In this document: in pieces, positions 45,378-57,850 of the stretch
Position numbering within the stretch: position 1 is the first letter of the stretch
Layout: the number at the start of each line of letters is the position of its first letter
NCBI GenBank assembly: GCA_029717555.1
Contig: JAMDHS010000020.1
Location: 124,001 to 188,000 of the forward strand
Length of the DNA: 64,000 bases
Reading direction: 5' to 3'
From: Peribolospora baueri
Lineage: Eukaryota > Basidiomycota > Peribolosporomycetes > Peribolosporales > Peribolosporaceae
The notes under the pieces: model-generated
Database searches by the model: none
What the model was told of the DNA's origin: nothing
Seen by the model: only the letters and a program-made list of their open reading frames with translations
Position numbers and translations under genes: made by a program

Positions 45378-47446
45378 TCAAACGGCAGAAGCGAAGCTTC
45401 TGAGCCACCCTCCCAATCCGTCGGCCACCGAATAACCGCGCAGCGCGACTACGCTCTCCTTCACGTCAAAAGCGCCCCCGCTGCCGCTTCCACCCCTCTT
45501 CCTGCCGATGGCGTCGCCCACCAGGTCTACGACACCCTCGTGGTACGCGACCATGTTGTGTCCACCGTAATTGACGTTGGCGAGCGTCACGACGCCCCTG
45601 CTCGTCAAAGGCTTTGCGCCTCCTGTGCGACGCTCAAAGCGGTTCACCTCCCCGAAGCGAGGGATCCTCCTCGTCTTGATCATCGAGGATCGCTTGGCGG
45701 CCCGCTCATTCTGATATGCCTTCCACATCTCCAGGACGGTCTCGTTAGCTTTGTGAGAGAATATGTCCACAGGAGGAGGCGTTGAGAGACTCATGTTCAG
45801 CTGCGGCTCGAGGAGGGCGTCGAAGAGCTGTTCGGAGTGCGTAAAGGGGATATCGCGGTCATTCTTGGCGTGCACAAGGAGGACGTTGACGCTCGGTGCG
45901 AGGTCGCGGATCAAGAGGTGCGAGTCGAAACGATGGCCGAGGATCGAGTCCACAATCGCTGCGAAGCCAAGCCAATGGAGTCATCAGCGAAACCAACGTC
46001 TAACTGAACATTACCTAGAAAAACAGGTTTCGATGATGAGACGTACTCGAAACGCCAGGGAAAATGCGGAGTGGCGAAAGGATAGGAATGATACCGAAGA
46101 GGTGATATGTCTGGAGGAGAGCCTTGACGGAGCTGAAGGGTGCAGTTAAGATGAGCGCCTTCGGAGGAGTACCTGCGGGAAGACGAAACAAAGAAAATTT
46201 CATTAACGGCCTCGAGAGTAGTTCCGAACCCGCTGCTCGAGACTTACCTTCGTCGCTTAGCTGTTTCGCTAACTTGGTAGCCACGCCGGTACCGAGACTC
46301 TGCCCTTCTATGCTGATCTGGTCTGGCCGCGCTCCCTTCTCTCGCGCGTAGTCCCACGCCGCGCGAGCATCGAGAAGAACACCTTCCTCTGTAGGGGAGA
46401 CGGAATCCGAGTCGCCGAAGCCGCGGTAGTCGATTGCCAAGACGTTGGCATTCTGGGAGATGATGGTCGCAGCAAGGGTGAGTACTGCTTGGTTTGAATC
46501 AGTTCCGTACCATTTTAGACACACACCAAGTGACTTGAGTGAGCTTGCATGGTTCGCACGCGGAACGCAGCAGCCCTATTGGCGGCGTTACCGTGAAGAT
46601 CTGCAACGACGGAGCTGCCTAAGCAAATCATATTGGCGTTAAAGAACACGGAGGCTGGCTCAGACAGAGTGCTCACAAATCACGGTAGGCTGTGAACGGA
46701 AGGCAGCGTCGTAGACGAGGTCAGAGAGATGTTCAGAATCCTCCCTGAGAGGGTCTTCTTGGGAGATGGCCACATGGTAGTAGTCGTCCCTGTACGTGTG
46801 TGAGTACGTAGCCGAACGTCAGGGAGCACACGCTGGCGCAAGTGCACGTCACCAAAGTGGCTAACACTCACGGTAGGATGTGCCATGCGCCGATAGTGAC
46901 GCCGTCAGAGGTCGTGAGGTTAAGATTTCGAGTTTTGAAAGCTACCCATGGATACGATATCACGAGGGACCGTGAGTTTCAATTAGTGTGACGTAACACG
47001 GCTCCCGGGCACTCACGTGCAAAGCCATATTTCTCTGGAAAATCGAACCTTGCCTGATAAAAAGAAACAGTATGGTTAAGACCTCGCTTCACCGGGCCGC
47101 ACTGGCACGCCTCCGTTCCTCTCACATTGACCGGGAATTGCAGCTTGTGAAGGTATATGGCGCTGCGATATGCAAAAGTTCACTTTCGTTAGAGAAATAT
47201 CCGGCGAGGGCTCTGCACAAAAGTGGGCACACTGCTCACTGAGTCTGGACGAAGGGGGTGGCTAAGAGGAGAAGAAAGGTAGCGTATAAGCCGCCAGCGG
47301 CAATGAGCTGTATTGGTGAAAAGCGACGCTCGTCAGCGCGACGCAGTGTACGATGAGACTATGGGCATGCCGGACACGAATTTCAAGGCCTTCCTCACCC
47401 AAAGGTGGACCTTGGCAAGAAAGCCCCTGTTAGCCATGTCCGACAT
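45378..47446 (-). CDS. ABHD12-like membrane alpha/beta hydrolase
   Basis: The gene is broken into about nine exons. A short N-terminal exon (MSDMANRGFLAKVHLW) is followed by one hydrophobic helix (LIAAGGLYATFLLLLATPFV), consistent with a single membrane anchor. Next come short exons reading AIYLHKLQFPVN and TRNLNLTTSDGVTIGAWHIL. The hydrolase core has VLAIDYRGFGDSDSVSP, then ISIEGQSLGTGVATKLA with nucleophile elbow G-Q-S-L-G, ILTAPFSSVKALLQTYHLF, VLLVHAKNDRDIPFTHSEQL with the likely Asp, and VNYGGHNMVAYHEGV with the likely His. This matches the ABHD12/13-type lysophospholipase or monoacylglycerol-lipase group. The start is the ATG at 47446; 47437 is an alternative. Exact substrate is unknown. 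Confidence 0.85.
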
Positions 47447-47707
47447 AAGGTCGTCAACGAGTTCGTGATGGTCGTCAAGAGCCTTCCGCTCGTTCGTTCG
47501 CCGGCGCTCACTGTGGACCTTGACTTCCCGACCCTGGTGATCGGACCGCAGCAGCACGTGGCGAGCTGACCGGCGCGTGCGAATCCGCAGCAAGAGTAGG
47601 GTTAAAGCGCTTTTCCCAATATCCGTGCGCTCGACGGGCACGACAGCGAGTGAGAAGGAAGAAGATAGCCAGCATTCGTTCTTTCCTTCTCATCATCGCG
47701 GCCCAGC
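47447..47707. promoter_or_regulatory. Short divergent promoter, ABHD12-like / eIF3h
   Basis: Only about 260 bases separate the two divergent starts, so both genes must share or overlap their promoters. No GCCGCAG copy is present, though CCGCAGCA occurs twice. Confidence 0.5.
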
Positions 47708-49354
47708 ATGGCTTCCAAGGACCAAAAGGCAACGCCGCCCAAGGACGTTCCCGCAACGTCTCTCTCCGCCGCTGCGCTTGACATCGATAACGATGTGCCC
47801 ATCGCCACCGTGCAGCTGGATGGTCTCGTACGTAACTCAAACCTTCGCGTCCTTCCGTCAGGTCTTCGGGTATAGTCTCGATGCATGCTAATAGCAGACA
47901 TACGGAACATGCTGTCCTCTCGTGGTGTGGTCATTATAGGCGGTGATGAAGATCATCAAGCACAGCGCCGAAGCCCACCCTTCCGCGGCCGCCGGCACTC
48001 TCCTCGGCCTCGAACTTCAGGGAACCCTCGAAGTGTCGAATTCTTTCCCTCTCCCCACGGTGTCCAGCGGCGATGACGATGACAAGAAGCCCCGACTGAG
48101 TGAGTAGGAACGAATCATGGGATGGCGGTGGAGACGGTTAGCCAGCGGAGGTGGTTGCAGGCACCAGGTTCGGAAATTTATCTCCTCGATCTTGATCTGG
48201 TGGGACCATGGACGGTCGGATGAACTTCGTATATGGAGGATTCGCTGCATGCCACCCTGTCTTTCGAAGGGTGGAAAAGACAGGCTCTGCTGGGCATACA
48301 CACATATTGAAGACGGTCAGTGCGAAGCTCATCCGTTTCGCCCTACCTCGCCCTACCGTTTATAGACCTCCGCTACCAAAGCGATATGGTTCGTCTGCTC
48401 AAGGAGGTGAACGCAGACAACAATATTGTGGGCTTCTACCAGTCCGCTTTCCTCGGCGCCGTCTTGAATCAGTCCCTCGTCGACGCGATGGCGCAGTTCC
48501 AGAACATGTTGAAGAACAAGAGCGTCGTCGTTATTCATGGTGAGCGAGCTGACCGGATTTGCCGTTTTGCACGAGGCTCTCGGGGAATGTGGCACCGATC
48601 TGGACGTTTGCTTTCCTCTCCATATTTGAACAGACTTGGCGGAGTCGGCTCAGGGCAACGTATCGTTGCGAGCATTCCGATTGGCACCTTCGTTTGCTGA
48701 TGCTCAACGAAAAGGCAAATTCTCTACTCAGAGGTGTGTGTGCGGAACTAGGGATCAGCTTGATTTCATCGTCATCTGACTTGCCCTCTTGTCGATGTCC
48801 TTCTCAGCCTCATCGACCACAAGCTCACTTTCTCCTCCATTTTCGAGGAGATCCCTGTCCGGATTCACAACACGGCTCTCCTCAACGCCTTCCTTGCCAC
48901 CCTGACGACGCCTCCCCCAACCTCATCTCCTGTTTCACCTTCCTCCCTTCTTTCTTCCCTGCCTTCGGCGGTGCTGCCGCCCACATTCTCCTCCCTCTCC
49001 CTCAATGTTGAGCCCGTCTTGTCCTCAGCCCTCGACCACACCATCGAAGCTTTGGACGAGTACACTTCCGAAGCCGGCAACGTGGGCTTCGTTAACCGGC
49101 AGATCGCGCGCGAAAAGGCTCGCATGGAGGCCTACCTCGCCAAGCGGAAGGCTGAAAACGCTTTGAGGGAGAGCCAAGGACTGAGCAAGCTGCCGGATCA
49201 GGACGTGAGCAAGATGTTCCGCGTCCAGACCGAGCCCAGTCGGCTTCCGGGCTTGCTACTCGGAGGTCAGCTGGACGGCTATGCCAAGAGCCTCTCTGCA
49301 CAGTCCGGCACTGCAGCCGTACTTCTTCATGCTACGAAGAACGCGGCCGCTTGA
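47708..49354 (+). CDS. Translation initiation factor eIF3 subunit H
   Basis: eIF3h is a peripheral MPN-domain subunit of eIF3, which helps recruit mRNA to the 40S ribosome; budding yeast lacks it. The start is MASKDQKATPPKDVP. The MPN domain covers VPIATVQLDGLAVMKIIKHS, SAAAGTLLGLELQGTLEVSN and VGFYQSAFLGAVLNQSLVDA. The JAMM metalloprotease pattern is not present, as is normal for this subunit. Later exons give AESAQGNVSLRAFRLAPSF, KLTFSSIFEEIPVRIHNTAL and the helical C-terminal part with EYTSEAGNVGFVNRQIAREK and EAYLAKRKAENALRESQGLS. About five exons are needed. The length is normal for the family. Confidence 0.92.
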
Positions 49355-50678
49355 GGCCGACGAGCCGATAGGAGGACTGCGCGGCCGAGTGTCTTAGCTG
49401 GATAGAGCTCGGTATGAGGGCAGCCGGTTCGGCGTCGAGGCGTGCAGGCGCATGTGCAGGATTTTCGGGTACTCTGTATCATTTCTCCCGTCCGTGGAAA
49501 AGGCATTCGCCACAGCTGCGTGATCTTCCTTTGCTGCTCCCTTGTCCATCGCCGACGAGTGGTTTCCTCCTTGCCCCATAATTGGCTCTGTGAAAGAGAG
49601 GATCGTGTGTTTGATATGTGCTTCCTCGAGCTTCGATCAAGAGTGTCGAACTGATCGCTTCTGTTCTTTATAGCTAGCCGTCTCTGCTTGCTCATCCGTC
49701 ATCAGGTGAAACGACAAAGCCGTGAGCAATGCGACACGAAATCACGTTTGTCTTCCAGCTCGCCTATCAGTCTTTCGATATCCCTCCGGCATACGGCATA
49801 CGAACGGTCACAAGTGTAGTAGGGTGTAGCAGGCGCATGCCCGTTGAATGCGAAGAGCGAAAATAAAAAAAATAAAAATAAAAATAAAAAAAAACGCATA
49901 GAACTTGCAGCCGGTGGCCTGCAGTACTTTTCTCTTGTCCGATCCAAGCAACTGATCCCAGCAACATAAAAAAAAAAGGAAGGAAATGGAAAACAAAGCC
50001 TTCTGGCTGGGTCACGAGGAAGTGTGATGAACGTGCACGGGTGGAGCGTGCTCCGCCGTGTGAACAGTGAAGATTATTATTACTCGTCTACGCAGCTGGG
50101 AGAGTCCAATGAGGTTTCTTCTAGTATACCACAGGGTCGGTAGCGGGTGCAGTCTGGAAGACGAACTCTGGTGGAGAGACGAGTCCAAAGTATGCTCCAG
50201 AGTCAATAAACACAGCCGGCAGGGAAGAGCGGAAGCGGGGACGAAGGTGTCTTGTGTAGATCATCATGATGGGATGGGCGAGCTCGCGTCATCCTTGAGA
50301 GCGCGAATCGATGGGGGAGAACCAGCGGAGCAAAGAAGAAGATGGGACGAGTCGTTAAAGGATATGAGGACGAATCAGGTTGTACTTTGGTCATCTTGGG
50401 TCGTGAACGTCGTGATTTGTGTCGTCGAAAGTTCGTGGATCACGAGACGAGAGCGGAAAAAGTGTAGTGTGCATCCGGGGCAGACGCCGGAAATGGTCCA
50501 TTGAAAGGCCGAATCGAGAAAGAGTTGTGCGACCGACGACGGCAATGAGGTGACACAAAGGACGAATGATGATACGGGGAGAAAAAGTCCACAACGTCTA
50601 CTGCGCTCTGTGCCGAACCATTCATCCCCATGATACGTGAAGGAAACGGGTATGGACCAGGCTTCTCCACACATTTCG
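49355..50678. other. eIF3h / kinase convergent 3' region
   Basis: This gap of 1.3 kb separates converging genes. It has an A-rich simple tract of A(n)T units around 49860-49893. Frames such as 50067-50504 (+) and 49702-50015 (-) give no recognisable proteins. The minus-strand part from about 50679 downward may include the kinase 3' UTR. Confidence 0.5.
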
Positions 50679-53656
50679 TCAAGGTTTGATATGTTGTTTG
50701 CCAGCCAAAGCGGCGCCATCCTTGACGTGCTTTCCTTTCTTTTGACTCTTTTCTTTCTTCTCCTTGCCCCTTTCCTTCCCCTTCCCGTGGCGAGAGGGGG
50801 AAGCATCGCGCGACCCAGGCGGAGATCCAGACGGGCTAAGCAACGGCGAGACGTTCCCATTCGAGCGACTGCCCGCTGACGGGAAGAAGGTTGAACGAGA
50901 GCCGGGCGTGGGAAGGGACGAGATGTCTTGACAGTTCGGTGGGGCGAACTCGCCGCATTTGACGTGGGCCCTGCCATACAGCGCGCGACGATGGAGGACG
51001 ACGGGACGAGTTGAGTCGGCATCTTTGAGGGTCAGGATGATAAATGGGCGAAAAAAGAACTCACTTGTAGGGACAATCATCGCAATCAAGGAAGGGCCTC
51101 CACCCGATTCTTTTTCCGCAATAATGACACCTCGCTAGCGCATGGTTGAACATGATAGCGGGTGGCAACCAACTTCCAGAGAAGCCTCCCTCGGAATGGG
51201 TCGAGGCGGTGTGCCCACTGGACAGGACTCCGGCCATTCCCGCCAGCGACGGCGGACGGCGCGTACCGTTCTTGATGAGGGTGAAGCGGTGGAAGAGCGC
51301 AGGAGGTTCGCGGAACTCGGAGGCGGAGGCGACAGTGCTTGCGATGGTCGCGTTGGCAAGCGAGACGTCTGAGCGGGAGCGGGCGGTCAGAAAGCTTTGA
51401 ACGGGAGAACGGCGCTCGGTCGCCGCGTTGTCGCCCTCCTCTTCCGGCTCTTCAGGAACGGTGTGTACTGAGGGATCCAGCGCGTGGCCGGCGGGAGAAA
51501 CGATGGTGTGGGTGTCGCTGGCATCCTTCTCATGCCCTTTCGAAGACCGTATTGTGATCGTCGAAGCGGCAGGATTGATGAAGCTGGAGCAAAGGTCACC
51601 TTCGCTCGCGTCTCGGAAGGGACGTGCAGTGAGGATGGAGGAGGTGCTAGAAGGCAGCGGCTGGTGCTTAGTCATGCGCACGACAGAGGTGCTGTATTCG
51701 CTGTCGCCATCCTGAGGATAGCCAACAAAGGGACGAACAGTGTCGGCTGCAAAAGGAAGAAAAAAAGGTTAAGTGGAACCGCACAAGAACTCCCGCATGA
51801 TAGAGAGATCCGGTGCCCACCGCTCGCGTCCCTCCTCACGGAAGCCGCCAACCAATTGCTGGGGATGCTAGGCAAGCTGGCATTGTCCGAATCGTCCATC
51901 CAAGGGTTCTTCTCCGCCTTGCCGAAACCCTGCTGGATGCGAACCAGATCGGCGTCGGGCACATCGATGAATCTGCGCGTGCTCGTAGCCCGAAGAGTGG
52001 CAGCGCGGCGTTCGATGGCATCCTCGTCGATGCCGAGTTTGGCGAGCGCCGCCACCGCCTCGTCCATCTCCCTGTCCTCTTCCTCGGTGCCGGTGACGTC
52101 TCCGTGCTCGTAGTCTCCCACGACGGCCACGGCTGACGCGGCGACGTTCGGGTCGCGACTCACGTCTCGGCTGTTCGGGACGTGGACGCTTCCTTCGAAA
52201 CTGGGGATGCGAGGAGGCCCGCCAGGTCGGTCCGCCTTGACGGGAGCGGCCTTGGAAGCCGTCGTCCAATTCCTTCCTCTCACACTGCCGACGTTGAAAC
52301 GCTTGCCAACGGTGCTGGAGTCGTCCGAAGCCGCCGCTGCCTCGTGCTCGTCGTACTCGATGATTTCCAGCTCAATCTCCCTCAGGCGGCGGACTACCTC
52401 GCGCATGTCCGGTCGGAGAAGAGGGTCCTCGCTGCAACAGTCCAGGGCGAGTTGGATGAAGTGTGGAGGACAGTCTGGAGAGGCCATATCGCGCACCTCG
52501 TCCGCGTCCAGGCCGAAGCCGGGCATGGTACGCCGGAAGGTGTGCTCGTCTACGAGGTGACGGGAGAGGATCTCGCAGAATATGACTCCGAGGGAGAATA
52601 TGTCCGCGGGCAGGGAAAACTCCAGACCAAGGATAATCTCGCCTGCCATATAGCCGTCGGTGCCACAATACTGCAAAGCGAGCATTTCGTCAGAGACGGG
52701 GCGGGGCGAAAGCGATATGCGAAATGGTCGCACGTGAAAGAACTGTCGGGCCAACCACTCACACTCATCCTTCGCATCTCCTCCTGATTTCTGGCGGCGA
52801 TCCTAGCGAAGCCGAAATCGCACACCTTGATGCGCTCGTTCTCAGTGATAAGCAAGTTCTCGCCCTTTAGGTCGCGGTGCAAGCAGTTGCGGGCGTGGAG
52901 GTATGCCATGGCCCGGGCAATGTCTGTGGCGAAGGACACGCGGAGACGCCAGGGGAAGGGCCGGGACTCCTAAGAGATCAACGCAAAGGAACGGCAGGCG
53001 AGTTAGACAAGATAAGGTATCATCCGGGTGAGAGATAGGAAGCTGCACACTCACATCAGCGATGAATGCGCGCAAATTGCCGCCGACGAACTCGGAGACG
53101 ATGTAAATCCGCCCGTCCGGGGACTTTGACAGGCCGATGTACTGGACGATGTTGGGGTGGCGAGCCTCCCTGAGTTCGGGTAACGGAATGTACAATACGA
53201 AGGGTACTCAGAGATCAGTTTGAGCGCCTAGACACCGCTTCAAGGAAGATCAAGTGCCACGGCGAGAGCACGAGGGGACTCACTTCATAAGTACACACTC
53301 GCGCTCGAAATACTTTTCCACGTCATAGTCTGTACTGGGTAGGACCTCTTTGATGGCTACCTGAGTGCCTAGGTATTCACCCTGAAGGAATGGGGGGAGG
53401 AGGATGGAAGATGACCACGTCACTGTCAAATTCTTCCGTCCAGTGGGTGACTTTTTCCATGTCGACGTTCAATAACGCTCCCACCTCGTTCCGGCCGGCC
53501 AGCTTCGCGGACGCTTGCTGCAGGTCCACGACGGCAAATACGCAAGCTCACCTTGTAAACGACACCGAAGCTGCCGCCTCCGATGCGAACAAACTCGCTG
53601 CTGCCGTTCGGACCGGACAGGTCGGAAAACTTGATCACGTCAAACCGATCCGTCAT
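50679..53656 (-). CDS. LIMK/TKL-like protein kinase with C1 domain
   Basis: The start MTDRFDVIKFSDLSGPNGSS leads into a complete kinase domain split over about five exons. It shows the Gly loop RIGGGSFGVVYK, the Lys strand QVAIKEVLP, ARHPNIVQYIGLSKSPDGR, the catalytic loop LHRDLKGENLL, DFGFARIAAR, the activation segment MSYCGTDGYMAGEIILG and SLGVIFCEIL. All catalytic residues are present. The style of the HRDLKGEN and GTDGYMAGE blocks resembles the LIM-kinase/TKL group. About 450 residues of low-complexity linker follow. Near the C-terminus a zinc-binding C1 domain is built from CHYCGKRIGWRPFLDCDDC and KAHVKCGEFAPPNC, with spacing C-x2-C-x11-C-x2-C-x4-H-x2-C-x7-C. C1 domains bind diacylglycerol or act in protein contacts. 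The end is Lys/Gly-rich. Its pathway is unknown; Rho-type signalling would be a guess. Confidence 0.85.
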
Positions 53657-54503
53657 CTTCCACGGGAGTGAAAGAAGCAGAAGAGGGGAGCAGATACGGC
53701 GCGCTCAGACTGTGTGGTAAAAGCTGGTTCTATCGTCTCCGTTCGTTCAAAGCCGTTAATGGGTCGTCGCGTCTGCTGAAAGCAGGCAGCGGAAGTGATG
53801 TAAGCGGAAGTCGTTGCGAGAGGTAGGAAATGCCAACAGTTTACATTTTTCAAGCGAGTACGACGACGACAAAAAAGGCGGTGGCTCTCACCTGGCGTCG
53901 CGTCGTCGCTGCCTTGCGAGAACAGGAGCGGGGCGGTGGCCAGCAGCACAAGGCCCGTCCCGTCGCTAAGACGTCGCGGATGCGGGATTGTCAGATTATC
54001 TGCCTGCGATTAGGAACAACAAAGCCGGTTGAATCGAAGGCTGGGAGCCACTGAAGGGACGGAGCGACGTAAGCGTGCAGCAGCGACGGTGCAAGCTTGG
54101 ACCAGGGATGGCGGTGGGGTGGTGGGAAGAGGGAAAGAGGCGCGTGTGCGCTGCGAGCGAGCACGATGGCAAGCAAACAGATCCGTCCGGCTCTCCTCGG
54201 CCGAAAAGGGGACGGCGAGGGCGTTGTTAGGATGACGAACCGCTCCAAGGCCAAAGCCGGCTCTTTGGACGACGCCGGACGGGGCTCAGGGGCACACTCG
54301 GCGTGGAGAGAGTGCTGCGGCAGATGGAGCGGCTGGCGATCGCCGTCCGTAGTCGTCCCCCAAACGCTGCGGCGACGAAGCTTCACCCCGATCGTCTTCG
54401 CCTGCCAACGCTCAAGCGCGCTCCACCACCATCTCGCCTAGAACGAGGAGCAGGACACCGAGGAAAGCAGCAAACGCTAAGGACGAAGTGCAAAACGTCG
54501 AAC
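53657..54503. promoter_or_regulatory. Divergent kinase / GluRS promoter region
   Basis: This 847-bp gap lies between divergent starts. GCCGCAG is found twice on the minus strand, at 54315-54321 and 54367-54373. Arg-rich open frames on both strands (for example 54097-54441, +) do not resemble any protein I know. Confidence 0.45.
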
Positions 54504-57500
54504 ATGACCACCGCGAACGTCCCACCTACCTCGCCTCCCACCCTCCGCCTAGACCCCTCCTCGCCCTCGTCTCCGCTCGCAACCATCGCCCTCGCCAACC
54601 ACATCTCCTCTTCTCTCCCCGTCGCCATCCAGGTCGACCTCGTGGACGATGGATCCAAACCTACGCTCGTGCTTGCCCCCGGCGGAGAGCGTATTGAGGG
54701 TTCCGCCGAGGTTATGAGGCAGCTTGCAAACATGTACGCCCAGACTCAGGCTCGGCCTTGCGGAAATGATCAGGACGAGTCTGCTCAGGTGCGTCGGCAG
54801 ACCTTGTGTCGGATGGCTCGTATTCTTGACCGACGGCCTCGAATATAATTTTTGTCCTTCAACTTCCTTCAACTCATTCGGTCCATTTCCTTGCAGGTCA
54901 ACGCATATGTCACCCTGGCCTTCCAGAACCTCTCGCCCGATACCTCGTCGGCTGATTTCGCCACCATGACCAACGCCGCCAACGACCTGGACGATCGCCT
55001 CGCCTTGCGTACCTTCTTCGTAGGAAACACGCCGACTGGGGCTGATTTTGCCATCTGGGGTGCTTTGAGAGGTGAGTTAGATCGTGCTTGTGCACCGGCG
55101 TCCCGTCGCCCTTCACCGTCGAGAGGTGAGCCCTGATTTTCTCGTTGCCCCTTTGTTACGCCGCATGGTCAACTCGCCCCAACAGGCAACCTCAAGCTCC
55201 GTGGAATTCTCAAAAAGGGTCAACACCCACACTTCTCTCGGTGGTTTGCCCATCTCGAGTCCCTTCCTGCTTGTGCAGACGCTGTCAACGCTCTCATGGC
55301 TGCCAAGAGCAACAAGGTGCGTGTGCGAGCTTTCGCTCAGGATGCAAACGTCATCATTACCAGTCCTCGAGTCATGCTTGTTTACAAACGTGGATCCCGG
55401 CGAATTTGGCACGTGTTGTGTTCTCTCTATCCCTCCATGTCCGGCACTCACAGGAGCGAAACAAGAAGGTCGCCGCGGGCTTCGAAATGGGCCTCGAGGG
55501 CGCTGTTGAGGGCGCTGTCGTGACCCGCTTCCCTCCCGAGCCTTCTGGCTACCTTCACATTGGACACGCCAAGGCGGCCATTCTGAACCAATACTTCGCA
55601 AAAGCTTACAAAGGAAAGCTGATTATCCGCTTCGACGACACGAACCCAAGCAAGGAGAAGGTGAGGCTGTCGGTGTGGATTTCGAATGTGGGTGTAGAAG
55701 GAGCGTCTTTTAAGCTTTTGATTTCCGCACCGATGATTCGCGTAGGTCGAGTTCCAAGATTCGATCTTGGAGGACCTCGAGCTTCTGGGCATCAAACCCG
55801 ATGTCGTGTCGTATACTTCGAACTACTTCGATGAGCTCTTCCGACTCGTTCATGACCTTATCAAGAAGGGCAAAGCCTACGCCGACGACACCGACCAGGC
55901 CACGGTGAGTGTCCTTCTGCGTGCACTCAATGTCCTGTTGTTTTCTTCCGCTCAGCTTGCTCCATATGGTCGCTTTCACAGATGCGCGACCAGCGCATGC
56001 ACGGCATCCCCTCCAAGCGTCGCGACGCGTCGGCTGAGGACAACCTCGTCCGCTTCGCTGATATGGCCTCCGGTGCTGAGTCTGGCAGACCATTCTGCTT
56101 GCGAGCTAAGATCTCTGTCGACGATCCCAACAAAGCAATGCGGGATCCGGTCATCTATAGGTGTAACGATACCCCTCATCATCGGATCGGGTGAGTGGGG
56201 TGTGCATCCGACCTCGGTGATGGCGTTTTATCGAGTTGGGCATACGAAATTGACCGTCGGATTTGCTGCACATCGCGTTGGCTTTCCTCCAGCACGAAGT
56301 ACAAAGTCTATCCGACGTACGACTTCGCCTGCCCCGTCGTGGACTCGCTCGAGGGCGTCACGCATGCTCTCCGTACGAACGAGTATCGCGACCGGAACCC
56401 TCAGTACTACTGGATGATTGAACAGCTCGGTCTACGCAAGGTCAACATTTGGGACTTTAGCCGCCTCAACTTTGTGTACACTCTTCTGAGCAAGCGCAAG
56501 TTGCAGTGGTTTGTCGACAATGGTCACGTTAGCGGGTGGGCCGACCCTAGGTTCCCGACCGTTCGAGGTGAGTTCCACTGGAACTCGTCTTGGACGACTC
56601 CTCGTTTGACACCGTGTTCTTCCTTCCAATTTCCTGTCGTCGCACCCCAGGCATCCGAAGACGCGGCATGACCATCGAAGCCATTCAGCAGTTCATCCTT
56701 GCCACTGGCCCCTCGCAGGCCATCCTGAACATGGAGTGGGACGCGTTCTGGACCGTCAACAAGCGCATCCTCGATCCCGTCGTGCCCAGGCACGTCGCGC
56801 TCGACAAGAAGGACCTGTGAGCTCCGCGTTCCTTATTTGCGTGTCTGTCTGAAGTGGCGGGGTGTGAATGCTTATCTGAACGATTCTGCCGCGCCGAACA
56901 GCGTCAAGGTCAACGTTCGCGGGGCGCCCGAGCTGCACGTTAAGGTCATGCCGAGGCACAAGAAGAACCCCGAGATCGGCAACAAGTCGACCGTGTTTGG
57001 CAGCGAGACGTATGTGGAACAGGCGGATGCGGTGACGTTTGAGCAGGACGAAGAGATCACGTTGATGGACTGGGGCAACGCGTTCGTCCGGGCCAAGCAC
57101 ATGTCTGCGGACGGCAAGACTGTCGAGTCGATCGACATGGACCTGCACGTCGAGGGCGACTTCAAGAAGACGAAGAAGAAGGTCACCTGGCTTTCGCCCT
57201 CTTCCGAGATGCCTCTGGCAGATATCACACTGATCGACTTTGACTACCTGATCACGAAGAAGAAGCTGGAGGAGGACGACAAGTTCGAAGACTTCCTCAC
57301 CCCGCAGACCGAGTTCCGCGTCGAGGCCAATGCGGACTACAACGTCCTGAAGCAGCTCAAGCCGGGTGACGCGATGCAGTTCGAGCGCAAGGGCTACTAC
57401 ATTCTCGACCGCGTCGAAGAGGATGCGAACGCCGTGAACGGCAAGAAGCCCATTTTCTTCAACATCCCCGACGGCAAGGCTGCCAGCTCGGCCAGCAAGG

Positions 57501-57850
57501 CTGCGGGCCTCGACCGTGGAGCGCAGACCAAGGGCAAGAAGGAGAAGAAGGAGCAGAACGGGGAGGGCAAGGGAAGCAAGGCAGACGGTGCTGGTGCCGA
57601 TGTTAAGACGAGCATGTATCGTGTCGCGCCTCATTCCGGAGATGTTGAGACGCCAGCGAAGAGTGAGTGGTAATGGATTGTTTGTCTCTTGTCTCGCCTC
57701 GTTTCGTTCTCATCCCGCCTCCCGCTTCCTCCTGTGTCATGGCCGTGCCCCTTTGCTCTTCGCTGTGCTGATCTGATGACTCACGCTGAACACCTCTCCT
57801 TTGCTCGTCTCTGCACAGCCTCGATGTACAAAGTCGCGCCCATCAGCTGA
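54504..57850 (+). CDS. GUS1: Cytosolic glutamyl-tRNA synthetase
   Basis: GluRS charges tRNA-Glu in the cytosol. An N-terminal GST-like domain ([31 protein letters not shown]) is typical of the fungal enzyme and binds an Arc1-type cofactor in yeast. The class I catalytic core has [20 protein letters not shown] (HIGH motif), [53 protein letters not shown] and [12 protein letters not shown], the KMSKS-equivalent of the eukaryotic enzyme. The anticodon-binding beta-barrels contain [20 protein letters not shown] and [20 protein letters not shown]. The last exon (57819-57850) is 32 nt and supplies [10 protein letters not shown], matching the usual C-terminal TxMYKVKP; if its intron (57663-57818) is kept, translation ends in KSEW instead. 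An adjacent TSMYRVAP copy precedes the intron. Confidence 0.93.

Noticed and set aside
49860-49893. A/T-rich tract as an origin or mobile-element end
   Set aside because: It is a simple A(n)T repeat in a 3' intergenic gap without inverted repeats, duplications or adjacent element genes.
54097-54441. Arg-rich 114-codon open frame before GluRS
   Set aside because: It has no recognisable domain, overlaps minus-strand open frames of similar length and lies in the divergent promoter region.
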